In this document: one piece after another, positions 44,710-55,229 of the stretch
Position numbering within the stretch: position 1 is the stretch's first letter
How the letters are laid out: every line of letters starts with the position of its first letter
Assembly: GCA_039090855.1 (NCBI GenBank)
Contig: CM077011.1
Span: 30,471,001 to 30,535,000, forward strand
Direction of reading: 5' to 3'
Origin: Macrothele yani
Lineage: Eukaryota; Arthropoda; Arachnida; Araneae; Macrothelidae
DNA length: 64,000 nt
The notes under the pieces: model-generated
Seen by the model: the letters and a program-made list of their open reading frames with translations, nothing else
Told to the model about the DNA's origin: nothing
Databases searched by the model: none
Program-made: the position numbers and the translations under genes

Positions 44710-44807
44710 ACAGCATTCTGGAGAACAGGTTCAAGTAAAATGGACGTCCCGCTTGAAAACATGGTTTCACTCGGAGATTCCCGCAGCGGTTAGGTTTCTG
44801 TAGGCAT
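44710..44807 (+). pseudogene. Mariner transposase N-terminus, part 1 (split by hAT)
   Basis: The frame reading SEIPAAVRFLWAW matches the start of the mariner N-terminal domain; it continues at 46125 after the hAT element. Confidence 0.7.
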
Positions 44808-45570
44808 CAGGGCTGGCTGGACCATAGGGGCAACCGCCCCGGTCGGCACTGGCCCCGCGCCTTTAGGGGTCCCGCAGTTTAGAAAACAAAATAATTTTCG
44901 GTAAACAAAATTTAACTACATTTTTTTTGTAACTTTTGGGGCGCAACGCCCTTAAAAATAAATGTTTGAAGTTTTTTTTGTTTGTTTCCAATCTCTCCAT
45001 TTTTGAATACGTTATCCCCCCTGTTCGTGGTACGGACACCGAGATTTGCAGATTCGAAATGATTTTTGTAACCACCTTAATCCTATCTACATTCATGAAA
45101 TAGCAAATTACATTTCATTTTTGTGGTACCCTACTTTTACTGTATTATCCAACAATTTGCGTGAAAACCTGATACTTAAATTTAAGGAAATAAAAAGAAC
45201 AATGTCCAAGTTACTTTCGGACTACATATGGAGGCCCTTTTTCCAACATTACAAGAAATTGAAAAAAACAAAAACAAAAGCAACTTTCATATATGAACGC
45301 GTATAAAAGTTTAGAATGTCACTAATTTGTCAGTTACTCCACTGTGCACTAAAAATCAATCACTAAACATGTATCAGGGAAAAAAACTGTTTATTCCAAT
45401 TTATTTTAGAGGGATCCTTATTATATTTTCTACACAAAAATATTCGCAATGAGAAAATATTCGCTAAGCAGGTATCTTTTTATCATTTTGTGAATAAGCT
45501 GTTGTAAGAGTCACAATGCAACCTAAACCCTTCTCCCGGGAAAGAAAATCGTAGATTTTAACACTTTTTA

Positions 45571-45654
<84 letters not shown>

Positions 45655-45712
45655 ATTTCTCTTCCTCTCTCTTTTTTTCTTTCTCTCTCTCCCTCTCATT
45701 TTCTCTCTTTCT

Positions 45713-45777
<65 letters not shown>

Positions 45778-46124
45778 CCTCTTTCTCTTAATCTCTCTCT
45801 CTCTCTCTCTTCCCTCCTCTCTCTATTTCTCTTTTTGTCTCTCTTTTTTTCTCTCTCTCTGTCTCTCTCTCTGAACTTTCAGTCCGTATTATGGTCTTTT
45901 TCTTAAGCTTAAAGCAAATAATTGAGATGATCGTTTTGTCTTTACGGTAGTGTCCGTGTGCCTTCCTCACGAACGATAATTTTCAGAAACGACTTTATTA
46001 AAATATGAGATTTATTTTTTAGTGCCCACAATGAAATTTTGCTCTGGGCCCCGCAATGAAATTTCGCGCAGGGCCCCGCAATGGAATTTTGCCCAGGGCC
46101 CCGTAACAGCTCCATCCGGCCCTG
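44808..46124. mobile_element. hAT-type nonautonomous element, 1317 bp
   Basis: Inverted ends CAGGGCTGGCTGGACCA (left) and complement of CAGGGCCGGATGGAGCT (right); perfect 8-bp target duplication GTAGGCAT (44800-44807, 46125-46132), diagnostic for hAT-like insertion. Internal GGGGTCCCGCAG and GGGCCCCGCAATG motifs near the ends. No transposase recognised. Contains a large CT microsatellite. Confidence 0.9.
45573..45880. repeat. (CT)n microsatellite, interrupted, ~300 bp
   Basis: Long CT runs broken by TTTCT, CCTC and similar interruptions, inside the hAT element. Confidence 0.95.
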
Positions 46125-46480
46125 GTAGGCATGGAAAACGATGGCTACAGAGATTCATCGCCAACTGCAAGAAGTCTATTGTCCTCAAGTCATGAGCGTT
46201 CTGAGACTTTCAGAATCATATTCAAAATTCGCGTATGGGCGATATGCGTTGACGAATGAGAAACGCAGCGGCAAGCCTTTGATATCGGCAGCAACATGGC
46301 GCGTGTGTGTGGAAGCTCTGGTGCAAGAAGACAGGCGGATGACGTATCGTCAAATAAAACATGAAATAAAATAAATAACCAGTATCACATTGCAACCTGC
46401 GATGCAAAAAGGTTAAATTGCAATGCATAACGGAAATAATCTCAAAACTGTAATTCATAAAAGTATTAATTAATTGCACT
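46125..46480 (+). pseudogene. Mariner transposase N-terminus, part 2
   Basis: Continues the HTH domain: TEIHRQLQEVYCPQVMSVLR, then YALTNEKRSGKPLISAATW and VEALVQEDRRMTYRQIKHE. This is the paired-like DNA-binding region of mariner transposases. The catalytic domain is missing, so this is a 3'-truncated fragment. Confidence 0.85.
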
Positions 46481-46993
46481 TTCGTTGTGCCAATAAAGTA
46501 CAATTCTATTGTTGCCAGGAGTATTCGCAAGCAAAACTGAAGTTCTGTCGTTTAGCTGTATTCACCAGCATAAGCAGTGCAGTTGAAAGTCCAGAGTTTC
46601 TTCCGCGGCATAATGGGATAATTGATAGCCTAAACCTGTTTATATTTCAGGAAGTTGGCTCTTTACCCGTGGTGGGGATGCTACTGATTGAGCTACAAAG
46701 ACACGTAACGGATAGTCACTCATAAGGTAGAAATAAAATGTTTAATACATTTGCCCTAACACCATCAATAGAACTCACATACTCTGGCGGAAAGTGAAAA
46801 AAGAACACCAACAAGGAATTGGCGGACGATCATAAAATTTACATATGTTAATGGGGTTGAGTTTACGTAGGTGTGATGTTAATTTCGGGGCAAACCGGTG
46901 AGCGCTTACGCCACAGCACGGCATAATATGCAAATCATCGTCGGTGGTATTTAAGGAGTCCGGCGAAGTGAATGTAATCAGTCGTCGGCGTAC

Positions 46994-47479
46994 TATAGCG
47001 TAAAGGAAGTCTTGACCTTTACGCTAACTTAAAATATCAACATACTAATAAATTGTTCCTAAATGAAACAAACCTTAACGGCCAGACGAAACATGTAAAC
47101 AGAAGTCAACTTACGGAAAAAGTCCTTTGTTCGGAATGGAATGCACAACACTCTCCACACATTTATCTCAACACTATTCAATTCTCTCGTACAACACTTT
47201 CTTAAACAACGCTCATCATAATCGCTCACAATAATAGCTCTCAATAATCGCTCTTATCAACACACCCCTCATACAACAGATCAGTAGTCGCTTTTTATCT
47301 CTTGTTCTTATCTTATTACATGCATACGTCACGTGCATTCAACCTCAATTGTGTTGCCAAACGTATTCGTTTGAAGGAAAAGGATATTTCGTTAAGCGTG
47401 AAGAATACTGAGAATAAACTCAAGATTTACATAGGGAAAGAAACTAAAAAAGGAAAGTTAATCTAGAATATACGTCACA
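46994..47479 (-). repeat. Solo LTR related to the Gypsy at 924-8477
   Basis: Starts TATA and ends AATATACGTCACA; the 3' 35 bp resemble the Gypsy LTR end (GGAAAGTGAATCTAGAGTAT) and the interior differs. Flanked by the 4-bp duplication GTAC (46990-46993, 47480-47483) inside the Tc1 5' leader. Interpreted as LTR-LTR recombination product of a related family. Confidence 0.85.
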
Positions 47480-47514
47480 GTACGGACACGTGCGAAGACC
47501 CTGAAGAAGCTGCA

Positions 47515-48543
47515 ATGCCTGGACATGGAAGACGTGTAAGATTTCAGCAGTTATCTGACTTTGAGCGAGGTCGTCTAGTCGGACTCCGCGAGGCCGGGTG
47601 GTCGTATCGTCGTATTGCGGAGCGAATTGGACTGGCAGTATCGGTGGTGGTACGATGGTGGCGTAGATGGTCCGAGGAACATTCCCACACGAGAAGACGC
47701 GGAACCGGGAGTCACAGACGGACTGATGAGCGGACCGATCGACGCATAAGAAGAGCGGCGTTGTCAAGCAGAACATCCACTGCGACACAAATCCGAGATG
47801 CAGTTGCAGCTGAGGTGACTGTGCGAACAATCCGCAACCGTCTACTGGATACAGGACTACGTGCACGTGTGCCTCTGGCATGTGTACCTCTGACTCCAGC
47901 CCACCGTAAGAAACGGCTGCCGTGGTGTCGCCAACGTCTGCACTGGAGAACGCAATGGCGATCTGTCCTGTTCAGCGATGAAAGCAGATTCTGCTTGGGA
48001 GCTCCGATGGCCGTATGCGTGTTCGCAGAAGAACAGGGGAGCATCTCCACCCTTCTTGCATCCGCCAGCGACACACAGGGCCTACATCTGGTCTCCTGGT
48101 GTGGGGAACGATCAGCTATCCCTCCCGTACACAACTAGTGTTTGTACCTGGTACGTTAAACAGCACCTCCTACATCAACAACACCATTCAGCCCGTTGTT
48201 GTGCCATTTGTAAGGTCGGTCCATCGTGGTATTCTCCAGCAAGATAACACACGCCCACACACGGCACGTGCAACGCAACATGCACTTCAGGCTGTGAGAC
48301 AACTTCCATGGCCTGTACGTTCACCGGATTAGTCCCCCATTGAGCACGTGTGGGATTTTGTGGGACAACGACTTATCCGGTCTCCACGGCCAGCCACGAC
48401 CATCCCCGATCATCCCCGATTTACGCGTCCAGGTTGAGGATGCTTGGAACTCAATACCCCAAACTTACATCCAACATCTGTACGACAGACTCCATGCCAG
48501 AATTGTACAGTGTGACGCAGTTCATGGCGGTTCAACCTCGTAC
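47515..48543 (+). pseudogene. Tc1-like transposase, family B, copy 2
   Basis: ATG at 47515. HTH: LSDFERGRLVGLREAGWSYR then IAERIGLAVSVVVRWWRRW. Second DNA-binding stretch ATQIRDAVAAEVTVRTIRNR. First catalytic Asp in SVLFSDESRFCLG. A frameshift near 48005 moves the protein to a second frame (MRVRRRTGEHLHPS ... VFVPGTLNSTSYINN), which retains QQDNTRPHTAR (second Asp). A TAG at 48331 falls in the SPD motif, and SPIEHVWDFVGQ (Glu) follows. All three catalytic residues survive, unlike copy 1. Confidence 0.9.
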
Positions 48544-48726
48544 TAACCATGTTACATGGAAATGTTATTTTTCAGTTTACCAGCAAATACAGCTGTATTT
48601 TGCCATAATGTTTTGATCACGTTATCCTCTGTATTCCGTTATTATGCTGTATAAATTTCGTTGGTATCAGACGTCTCTTTCTTGGTGTTCTTTTTTCACT
48701 TTCCGCCAGTGTATGTTGATGATATA

Positions 48727-49170
48727 CGAGGGTTGTACCGAAAGTAATGCCAAAGTGAGCATAACCTTTTTTTTAACTGGCAGATGTTCTTCAAATTGCC
48801 CATGTTTGTAGAGTAACTCTTCCTCTGTACAAAGGTTCTACTCAACATAGTCTCCATCACAAGCGATGCATTTGTGCCATCGTTGAACCCTACACTCGAA
48901 TCTTCTTTGAAAACATTCATGTGCGGACTGCTGTATCCACTTCTTCTCAGCCATTTTCACCTCGTCTCTGTCATCAAATCCTTGTTCCCGGAGACTGTCC
49001 ATCATTTGGCCAAACAGGGGGAAGTTGGAGGGCACCAGATCTGGGCTGTACGGTGGATGGGGGACCACCGACCAGCCAAATTTGCTGATCGTCTGATTTG
49101 TCGGCAAAGATGTGTGTGGTCTCGCATTGTCATGATGAATGTGGATCCGCATGGAGAGATGCATGGTTGG
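48727..49170 (-). pseudogene. Mariner, 3' half, truncated
   Basis: The end CGAGGGTTGTACCGAAAGTA matches the composite at 36031-39489. The minus-strand transposase tail has HIHHDNARPHTSLP, SKFGWSVVPHPPYSPDLVPS and WIQQSAHECFQRRFE, ending GDYVE. It retains the Asp that is Glu in the 39.1 kb copy. Sequence upstream of the HHDN block is replaced by a LINE fragment at about 49170. Confidence 0.88.
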
Positions 49171-49184
49171 TGTAACCAGGAAAG

Positions 49185-49480
49185 ATAAGAAGAGGAAATC
49201 GTGGATAAGGAAAATGACAAGAGCGGAAGACATCATGGATCAAAGTCAAATGCCTGAAACGGCAATGGGCTGGACATCTTGTCAGAAGAACGCACCGCAG
49301 ATGCACAACTGAAATTCTAGACTGGATTCTAAGGGACAGGAAGAGATCAAGAAGAATAACGCATAGGAGCTGGGTGGATGAAATTCGAAAGCATGCGGGA
49401 GGGACATGGGGGATATTGGCGCAAAACAGACCGTTGTGGAAGAAACTTGGGGAGATCTTCGCCCAGCAGGTACGATACTT
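49185..49480 (+). pseudogene. LINE pol C-terminal fragment
   Basis: The frame reading KWQWAGHLVRRT and EILDWILRDRKRS, then HRSWVDEIRKHAGGTWG and KKLGEIFAQQ, matches the terminal segment of many LINE polymerases. It resembles the minus-strand piece at 12940-13110. Confidence 0.75.
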
Positions 49481-49929
49481 TCAAACATAATGACTGCTGC
49501 AGAACGAAAGCTGTTTATTGAACGATCGCATTGGACTACTTCCGCCTAGCACGCGCAGGCGCCCTTTTTCACTATGCCGTCGTTGCCACTTTCATTTGAA
49601 CGACCTAATACTTCTTGTAGCGTAGACATAGTGTCACTATGGTCACTGTGGTGGAGAGTTTACCTTGCTTGGCCAGTTCTTGTGTTGTTTTGCACTTAGC
49701 GTGGGCACTCTGTCTTCCGTTTGCAGTAAAGACAAACTGAAAAACTTAAAAGAACACACACACAGGTTACCTTTTCTGAACTGACATTCATCGAAGGCTT
49801 TCAATGCCATACTGAAACAGTGCTTTAACACAATGGAAGGTTTGCGAATGGATTTTTAAAGTTTTGAAATGATCTTATAAGTGTAACGATTGAAGGCTCA
49901 ACGGGATACTCGCCCACGTTCTCTTCTTC

Positions 49930-50094
49930 CTTTAGTTCCGGGGCTTAATGACCACCGTAAAAGTTATAAGTTTACTGGAAAGGAAAAACCCAGTGACAAT
50001 AGATAAGCACATCACCAATGTCTCACTCGGGAATTGAATCCATCTCGGAGGAATGATCAGTAGGCAGCACCTCAGACCACTCGACCACCGTTAA
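49930..50094 (-). repeat. Divergent tRNA-derived SINE (S1-related)
   Basis: Same layout in reverse: GACCACCGTAAAAGTTATAA, CAGTGACAATAGATAAGCAC, GGGAATTGAATCC (B box position), GGAATGATCAGTAGGC and CAGACCACTCGACCACCG. Much more diverged than the other copies, hence older or a sister family. Confidence 0.75.
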
Positions 50095-50339
50095 CTTCTG
50101 ATGACAACGACAAACAAGCCATGGCTCTTTCAAACAGACGAATGACTTAATGAAGTGGAAAACCACATTCAAATTAGTCATGCTTCTTCTATGAAATCAT
50201 GCGCAACAGACGCAACCTTCGTAAAGTCTGTGCGATATGGGACCCTAAACCTTTTTAAAGAAGTGCATTAATGGAATCATTTAAACATCGGCCAATGCCT
50301 TTTTAACGACTTTGGCAGTGTAAGAAGCGCTACTTTGAA

Positions 50340-50770
50340 AAAACAAGTTAGTAAAATCATGCAATGCATTGATTATGATACGTTTTCCACCGTACCAGAA
50401 ATCATTACTCAAGTTATGAGGATAATGGCTTTGAAATAAATCTCACTCCTGCGCCCTGACCTTTGACCCCATTTCGATTATATTAAACAGAATTGGTTCA
50501 GTATACCTCCGGAACAACATACTAAAGCTTTGTACAACAGAAGCATTTTTACGTAAGTTATGACGCATAAGGGCGATGGAATAGATCCCGCTCCTATGTC
50601 CTGACCTTTCGCCCATTTTTGAAAGGGTTCGTCCCCAGTTGTCTCCTACCACATACTAAAATTTCATCGAAATCGAACCAATTTTACGCTAGTTATTGTG
50701 CGGACAGACAGACGGACAAAGCTGGAGCATATACGCTTCTTCAACCTACAGTTGGAAAGCGTAAAAAATT
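50340..50770. mobile_element. Minisatellite-bearing element, family I, short copy
   Basis: About 430 bp with the same 5' start (AACAAGTTAGTAAAATCATG), two to three ~150-bp units and the same 3' end (CAGACAGACGGACAAAGCTG, then the TACGCTT/AAGCGTA hairpin and poly-A). It defines both ends of the family. Confidence 0.8.
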
Positions 50771-50914
50771 ACTAGAGACGAAACATCGATCCACTGTTAA
50801 GAGCTGGAAACCGAACGTCAGAATTCAGAATGGAAAAATCCGTAATCATCACTCAATTTAAAACTTAACCATTAGCTAGAAAATTACTTCTCACTGTCTT
50901 TTCTTTTTATTGCA

Positions 50915-51110
50915 AGGGAGAACGGCACTACCACCAAAACATTGTCAGGAGAGAGGCGGAACAGGGAATAATCGAAGGAAAACGTCGAGGAGTTTTGTTG
51001 TTCCACGACAATGCCCGTCCGCATATTGTTTCCCACCTTGTTGAAACCCTAGAGAAATCTAACCATCGGATACGGAAGCATCCTCTGTGCAGTTTTGATC
51101 TCGTCCCATG
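50915..51110 (+). pseudogene. Mariner transposase fragment, second lineage
   Basis: RRGVLLFHDNARPHIVSHLV with the second catalytic Asp, then a degraded tail ending FDLVP and a stop. Only about 65 residues recognisable; different from the other mariner here. Confidence 0.75.
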
Positions 51111-52864
51111 AAAAACGAGTTACGATGCCGTTGATTTGCCACAGACAAAGAAATGAAGGGAGCAGCGCATGCGTGGATTGTCTCTCATCAAAATTGTTTT
51201 TCTACCAGATGGCATAAAGAAGTGTGCTGAAAAGCAAAAACTGAAAAATGACGTCGTTGCAAAATTTCAATTACTTGTTGTAATTTACATATTTTATAAA
51301 CACATCGCGGGCAATTATCAAGTCATCCTCAAACTTTAAAAATGCCTGCATCCGCACGATGAGAAGGTTGAAAATGATATCAAATTACCCACTCTTAATA
51401 CGACGGAGGAGTCACCAATAGATTTTTAAACGCAATATAACTGTTGCGAATTGTCAGAAGTAATATACCCAAGGGAAATTTACTGCAGAAGAGCGTGGGA
51501 GAAACTCGATATAAGCATATACAAAATGCTGGTTTAAAGAAATAGAAAAGGAAGATCCGGTATAACCGACATTGACTGCTTCTAACAATGAAACGCATTT
51601 TCCCATTGCATTTTGAAATTTGAACGTATGGTAAAATAATGAGCAACTTTCTTGTTTGTTGAAGGAGAGCGACATAGACGAAGGAAGAAAACAAAGAACC
51701 ATTTACATTGAAGACAAAATTCTGAGAGAGGTTACGATGCGAATTTCAATGCACAAAATTAAAACTCATTTATTAAAATAAGCCAGAAGATGCGAATTCC
51801 AACCAGCTCTAAGCTCTTGTCGAATATTCATTGCCGAGACCTAATAAATTACTCCCTCTGCAGAGTATGTTTGATTAAACTTAATCCTCTTTTGCTCACC
51901 GTCCGACAGAAGGTGCTGAGCGCAAGAGAGGTGGTTTTCATTTCTAATGCACTTGTGGAAGATCAAATAAAGGCGGATTTGTGAGAATTGACGAACAAGC
52001 ATGATTGCGTCGACACTGCCCAGTGACTCATTGCCAGCGAGGGATATTGGCTGCTGCGGTGCGGACCTCTTCATTCTGTTCCACGCGACAGTTTTGCTCT
52101 GTTCGTTCCCAACACACACTCTCACTCTTTGATGGTAGCGCTCGGCATTGGAGAGAGAATTTAATTCGTTCCGAATCTTGATGAAACGTTTATTGTTGGC
52201 CATATGTCGTAATTGAAGGGGGAGCCAACTTTATGTTCCAGCTTTCCGCCGTAGTCCTTGCAATGCGAATGAACGTACATATACATACATTCATGCGTTC
52301 CAAATACGAACACGCCTGCCAGTCCCTGTTGTTAACCTGCCCCTGACTTTATGGGGATCGTTTGGGAGTGCGCTGCCGTTTCATCACTAATGACATCATT
52401 GTTGAACAAGAGCTAAAGCCAACTTAGCGTTCTGTTGTATACACTGTTTTAAACAGTAGTTGAGTGCCTGTTAAGACAGTAATGGCTCCGAAATATTCTC
52501 CAATAGATATTCACAGCTGAAGCAGCAGGAGGGATAGTGAGGTTATATTTCATGAAGGGAACGTATATGTGTATGCAACCTTATGAATACTGGCTATGAC
52601 TATGTAATCAGCCAGTCTGATGATTTCCAATTAATGTGCTTATGAATGAGAAATTCCGAGAGGAGTTAAAGGTACTTGTGTTTATAATCCCGTATATGGA
52701 CTGTTCTGATGAAATACAGGCTGCAGTCATTGTAAAGAATCTAACATAGTTCACGTCGGAAATGCAGACCAGCTATGATAATCATGACAACACAAATTCA
52801 ACAAACCAATATCTATCTGACGCACTTAAATTAATTTCTTAGATTACGGGTAGAAATACAGTTA
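51111..52864. other. No gene recognised
   Basis: Longest stretch without a recognised repeat in the right half. A 120-residue minus-strand frame at 51841-52203 is Asn/Ser/Arg-rich with no family motif; it may be chance. No terminal repeats or SINE boxes. Confidence 0.4.
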
Positions 52865-53010
52865 GCCGCCCCAGTGGCGCAGTTGTCTAAGCGATGGCTT
52901 CTAACCATTTGTCCGAGATGGGTCCGAGTTCGAATCCCGGTGAGGAATGGATGTCGTGTTTGTCTTACGGCACTGGCTCTTTCCCTTCCCTGAAATCATT
53001 GGCCCTAAAT
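52865..53010 (+). repeat. SINE S1, 5' part (outer layer of a three-SINE nest)
   Basis: Head GCCGCCCCAGTGGCGCAG and B box GAGTTCGAATCCCGG. Interrupted after TGGCCCTAAAT; resumes at 53569 with the same 11 bp. Confidence 0.9.
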
Positions 53011-53568
53011 CAGATCATATCATATGTAGAGGATTTTAGGAAGGGAGTGTCTGATCCCAGGTGTTTTTTTTTTTTTTTTTTTTTGATTGGAGGTTTAACG
53101 ACCACCGTGAGCAACTCAATGGGCTATAAGCAGTCGCCCATCCCTAATTTAGGGTCACTGGTTCCAGGGAAGGAGAGAGCCAGTGCCGTAAGACAAACAC
53201 AACATCCATGCCTCACCGGGATTCGAACCCGGACCCCTTACGGACGAATGCTCAGAGGCCAGCGCCTTGGACCACTGCGCCACCGGGGCGGCGATCCCAG
53301 GTGTTAAACAACCCTTAGAAATAGGAAGCTAGGAGGTTTGGGCTTGAGTGCCCGATAGGAAAGTCACACGGAAGCGAGGTAGAAAGGGGGAGGAAGACGC
53401 CCTTATTTTTTACCGGCGGGCCGGTATCCGGGATCCAACGGCTTAACGTGCCCGTCTGACACACGGCGGATATTTAGTGGATCGAGCGTTCGTACCTGCT
53501 GGAATCGAACCTGAGGTCCTCTCCATGGCAGTCACGAACGTTGCCCACTAGGCCACCCGCTGCCCTAG
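53011..53568 (-). repeat. Second tRNA-derived SINE family (S2), inserted in S1
   Basis: On the minus strand the head reads GGGTGGCCTAGTGGGCAAC (A box) and CAGGTTCGATTCCAGCAGG (perfect B box), then GATCCACTAAATATCCGCCG. Flanked by the 11-bp duplication TGGCCCTAAAT (53000-53010 and 53569-53579). It contains an S1 SINE at 53064-53292. Without it the copy is about 318 bp. Confidence 0.85.
53064..53292 (-). repeat. SINE S1, innermost layer
   Basis: Full-length young minus-strand copy with an 11-bp duplication GATCCCAGGTG (53053-53063 and 53293-53303). Confidence 0.95.
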
Positions 53569-53660
53569 TGGCCCTAAATTAGGGACGGGAGACTTCTTAT
53601 AGCCCACTGAGTTGTTCAAGGTGGTCGTCATACCCACAATCAAAAAAAAAAAAAAAAAGA
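53569..53660 (+). repeat. SINE S1, 3' part of the outer layer
   Basis: GGCCCTAAATTAGGGACGGG through AGGTGGTCGTCATACC and an A tail, completing the copy begun at 52865. Confidence 0.9.
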
Positions 53661-54149
53661 AAGAAATACAGTTACGTAGATGAGATTACGCTCACTAATC
53701 GCTGTGAAGGCGAAAGAAATGGCAAAACATGCTCTGTCAGAATGCTGGCCCGATTTGAACATTTAGCTGGGTGAGATGACTGCAACTGTGTTAATAAGAA
53801 GGGCGCAAGCAGGATATGGCTTCACTTATAAAAACAATCGTTAAAAAGGACTAGTTACCGCTTTAGTTTTTATGTCGTCACATGCTTCTCGGTCTGATTA
53901 TTTTTGCGAGAGAGGGAGATTTAATTTGTGATGATGCTTTACAAAATCACGCAATTCGATGGATGAGAGTAAGTTTCTGTTTCTCGCATTGTTAAAGATA
54001 AGGCATTCTTCAACTTTAAAGCACTCTGTTTCTGGCAAATTGGTTTATCCATACATATATGTTTTTGACTTCGTCATCTCCTTTAGAATTCAGTTTAATA
54101 AATAAAATTTTTTCTTATACCCTGCATGCGACGAAGGCCATTTATTTCT
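53661..54149. other. No gene recognised
   Basis: Unannotated AT-rich spacer between the SINE nest and the Tc1 fragment. Confidence 0.4.
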
Positions 54150-54396
54150 ACTTACAGCCTCCAATCGAGCATTTGTGGTTTGTGTTGGAACAGCAAGTCC
54201 GATCTGCGGTGGTCAGCCACGTAACTTACAAGAATAAAATATTTGTTAGTAACGAGTTGGTACCAGATGCAAGACATCTTTAGAAATCTTGTAGCGCCCA
54301 TTCTCGCCGGATAAGAGCTGTGTGGGCGACACGTGGAGGACCAACATGGTATTAGGAAGGTGGTTATAATGTTTCGGCTCTTTGGTGTATCGTCAA
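54150..54396 (+). pseudogene. Tc1-like transposase C-terminal fragment, family D
   Basis: PPIEHLWFVLEQQVRS (third acidic residue) near 54155 and a CGRHVEDQH-type region, read in another frame as AVWATRGGPTWY. The GGTTATAATGTTTCGGCTCT stretch after the stop is probably the family's 3' end. Ends at the next element near 54396. Confidence 0.7.
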
Positions 54397-54656
54397 ATCC
54401 AGACATCGACGACTGTTGAAATTATGGAACCACAAAGTTGTGGATTACCTCTCGATATCCGTGAGCATTGACGGTACAAGTCACTGGTCTGGTTGGACAA
54501 TTTTCTTTGAAAAGATACGGCCCGGTGATAAATTATGCCTGAATTTCTAACTTCGGAACAGCAGGATCTTGTGGCACACACGAGGGTTTTCCTCAACCCA
54601 AATGCGGCAATTATAGATGTTAACACTGCCGAGCAGATGGAAATGCGCCTCGTGAC
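54397..54656 (-). pseudogene. IS630-like transposase, catalytic part (split by hAT)
   Basis: On the minus strand, HEAHFHLLGSVN.YNCRIWVEENPR matches the DEAHFHL...NCR.W..ENP block. Further pieces in other frames follow (PYFFEENC-like; REVIHNFVVP-like). The first catalytic Asp appears changed to His at the hAT junction. The upstream part is at 58377-58660. Confidence 0.78.
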
Positions 54657-55229
54657 CAGAGTTGGAAACTGGTCAAAAATTTCGGACCCGCCCCGGACCC
54701 GTAACTTACCCGGGCAAATCTGTTTTTAAACTATAAATGCGAAATTCAATTCATGTATGTACAGGGTGCATAGGAAAGTCCCTTTAGCCTGGAATAACTT
54801 GCGAACGGGGAGAGGTAAAGTTATGCAAGTGAGATAACGGTATAGTAAAGCGACTGCGCCCCATCAAATGCAACCAATAGCAGCGCTCCTAGTGGCGAAA
54901 TGCGGAAGTTAGCCATTGCAAATCGAAAACAAAAAAAGATAGAGCAAAATTTCCAATTATAAAGTTGTAGAGCATCAATTAATTAGTACAAAACGACATT
55001 TGTTTCAAAAGGATAAGATAAATTGTTGCCTGAATACCCTACAATGTCCGAAATCGATGCGCGACGATTCGAATCTGCATATTCACATTTCGCAAATGTA
55101 GCCGTATGCAAATGCACATTCTGATGTTGTACCATGCCCAAGATATAACAAGAAAGATGACACCGAATTTTCGGATGTAATAAGCACGTCTTTTGAATCC
55201 GTTCAGACACAAATTAAATTTATCAAAGC

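Larger units (their letters stand above)
46782..48711 (+). mobile_element. Tc1-like transposon, family B, copy 2, with solo LTR insertion
   Basis: Same ends as copy 1 (right end CACTTTCCGCCAGTG; left CTCTGGCGGAAAGTG with one change), TA at 46780-46781 and 48712-48713. Without the LTR it is about 1.44 kb, like copy 1. Confidence 0.93.

Noticed and set aside
45573..45880. Long open frames through CT/GA tracts (also 39.76 kb)
   Set aside because: They encode only Leu-Ser or Arg-Glu runs from microsatellites.
51841..52203. 120-residue minus-strand open frame as a host gene
   Set aside because: No motif, no start context support and no neighbouring exon-like signals; length is compatible with chance in this composition.
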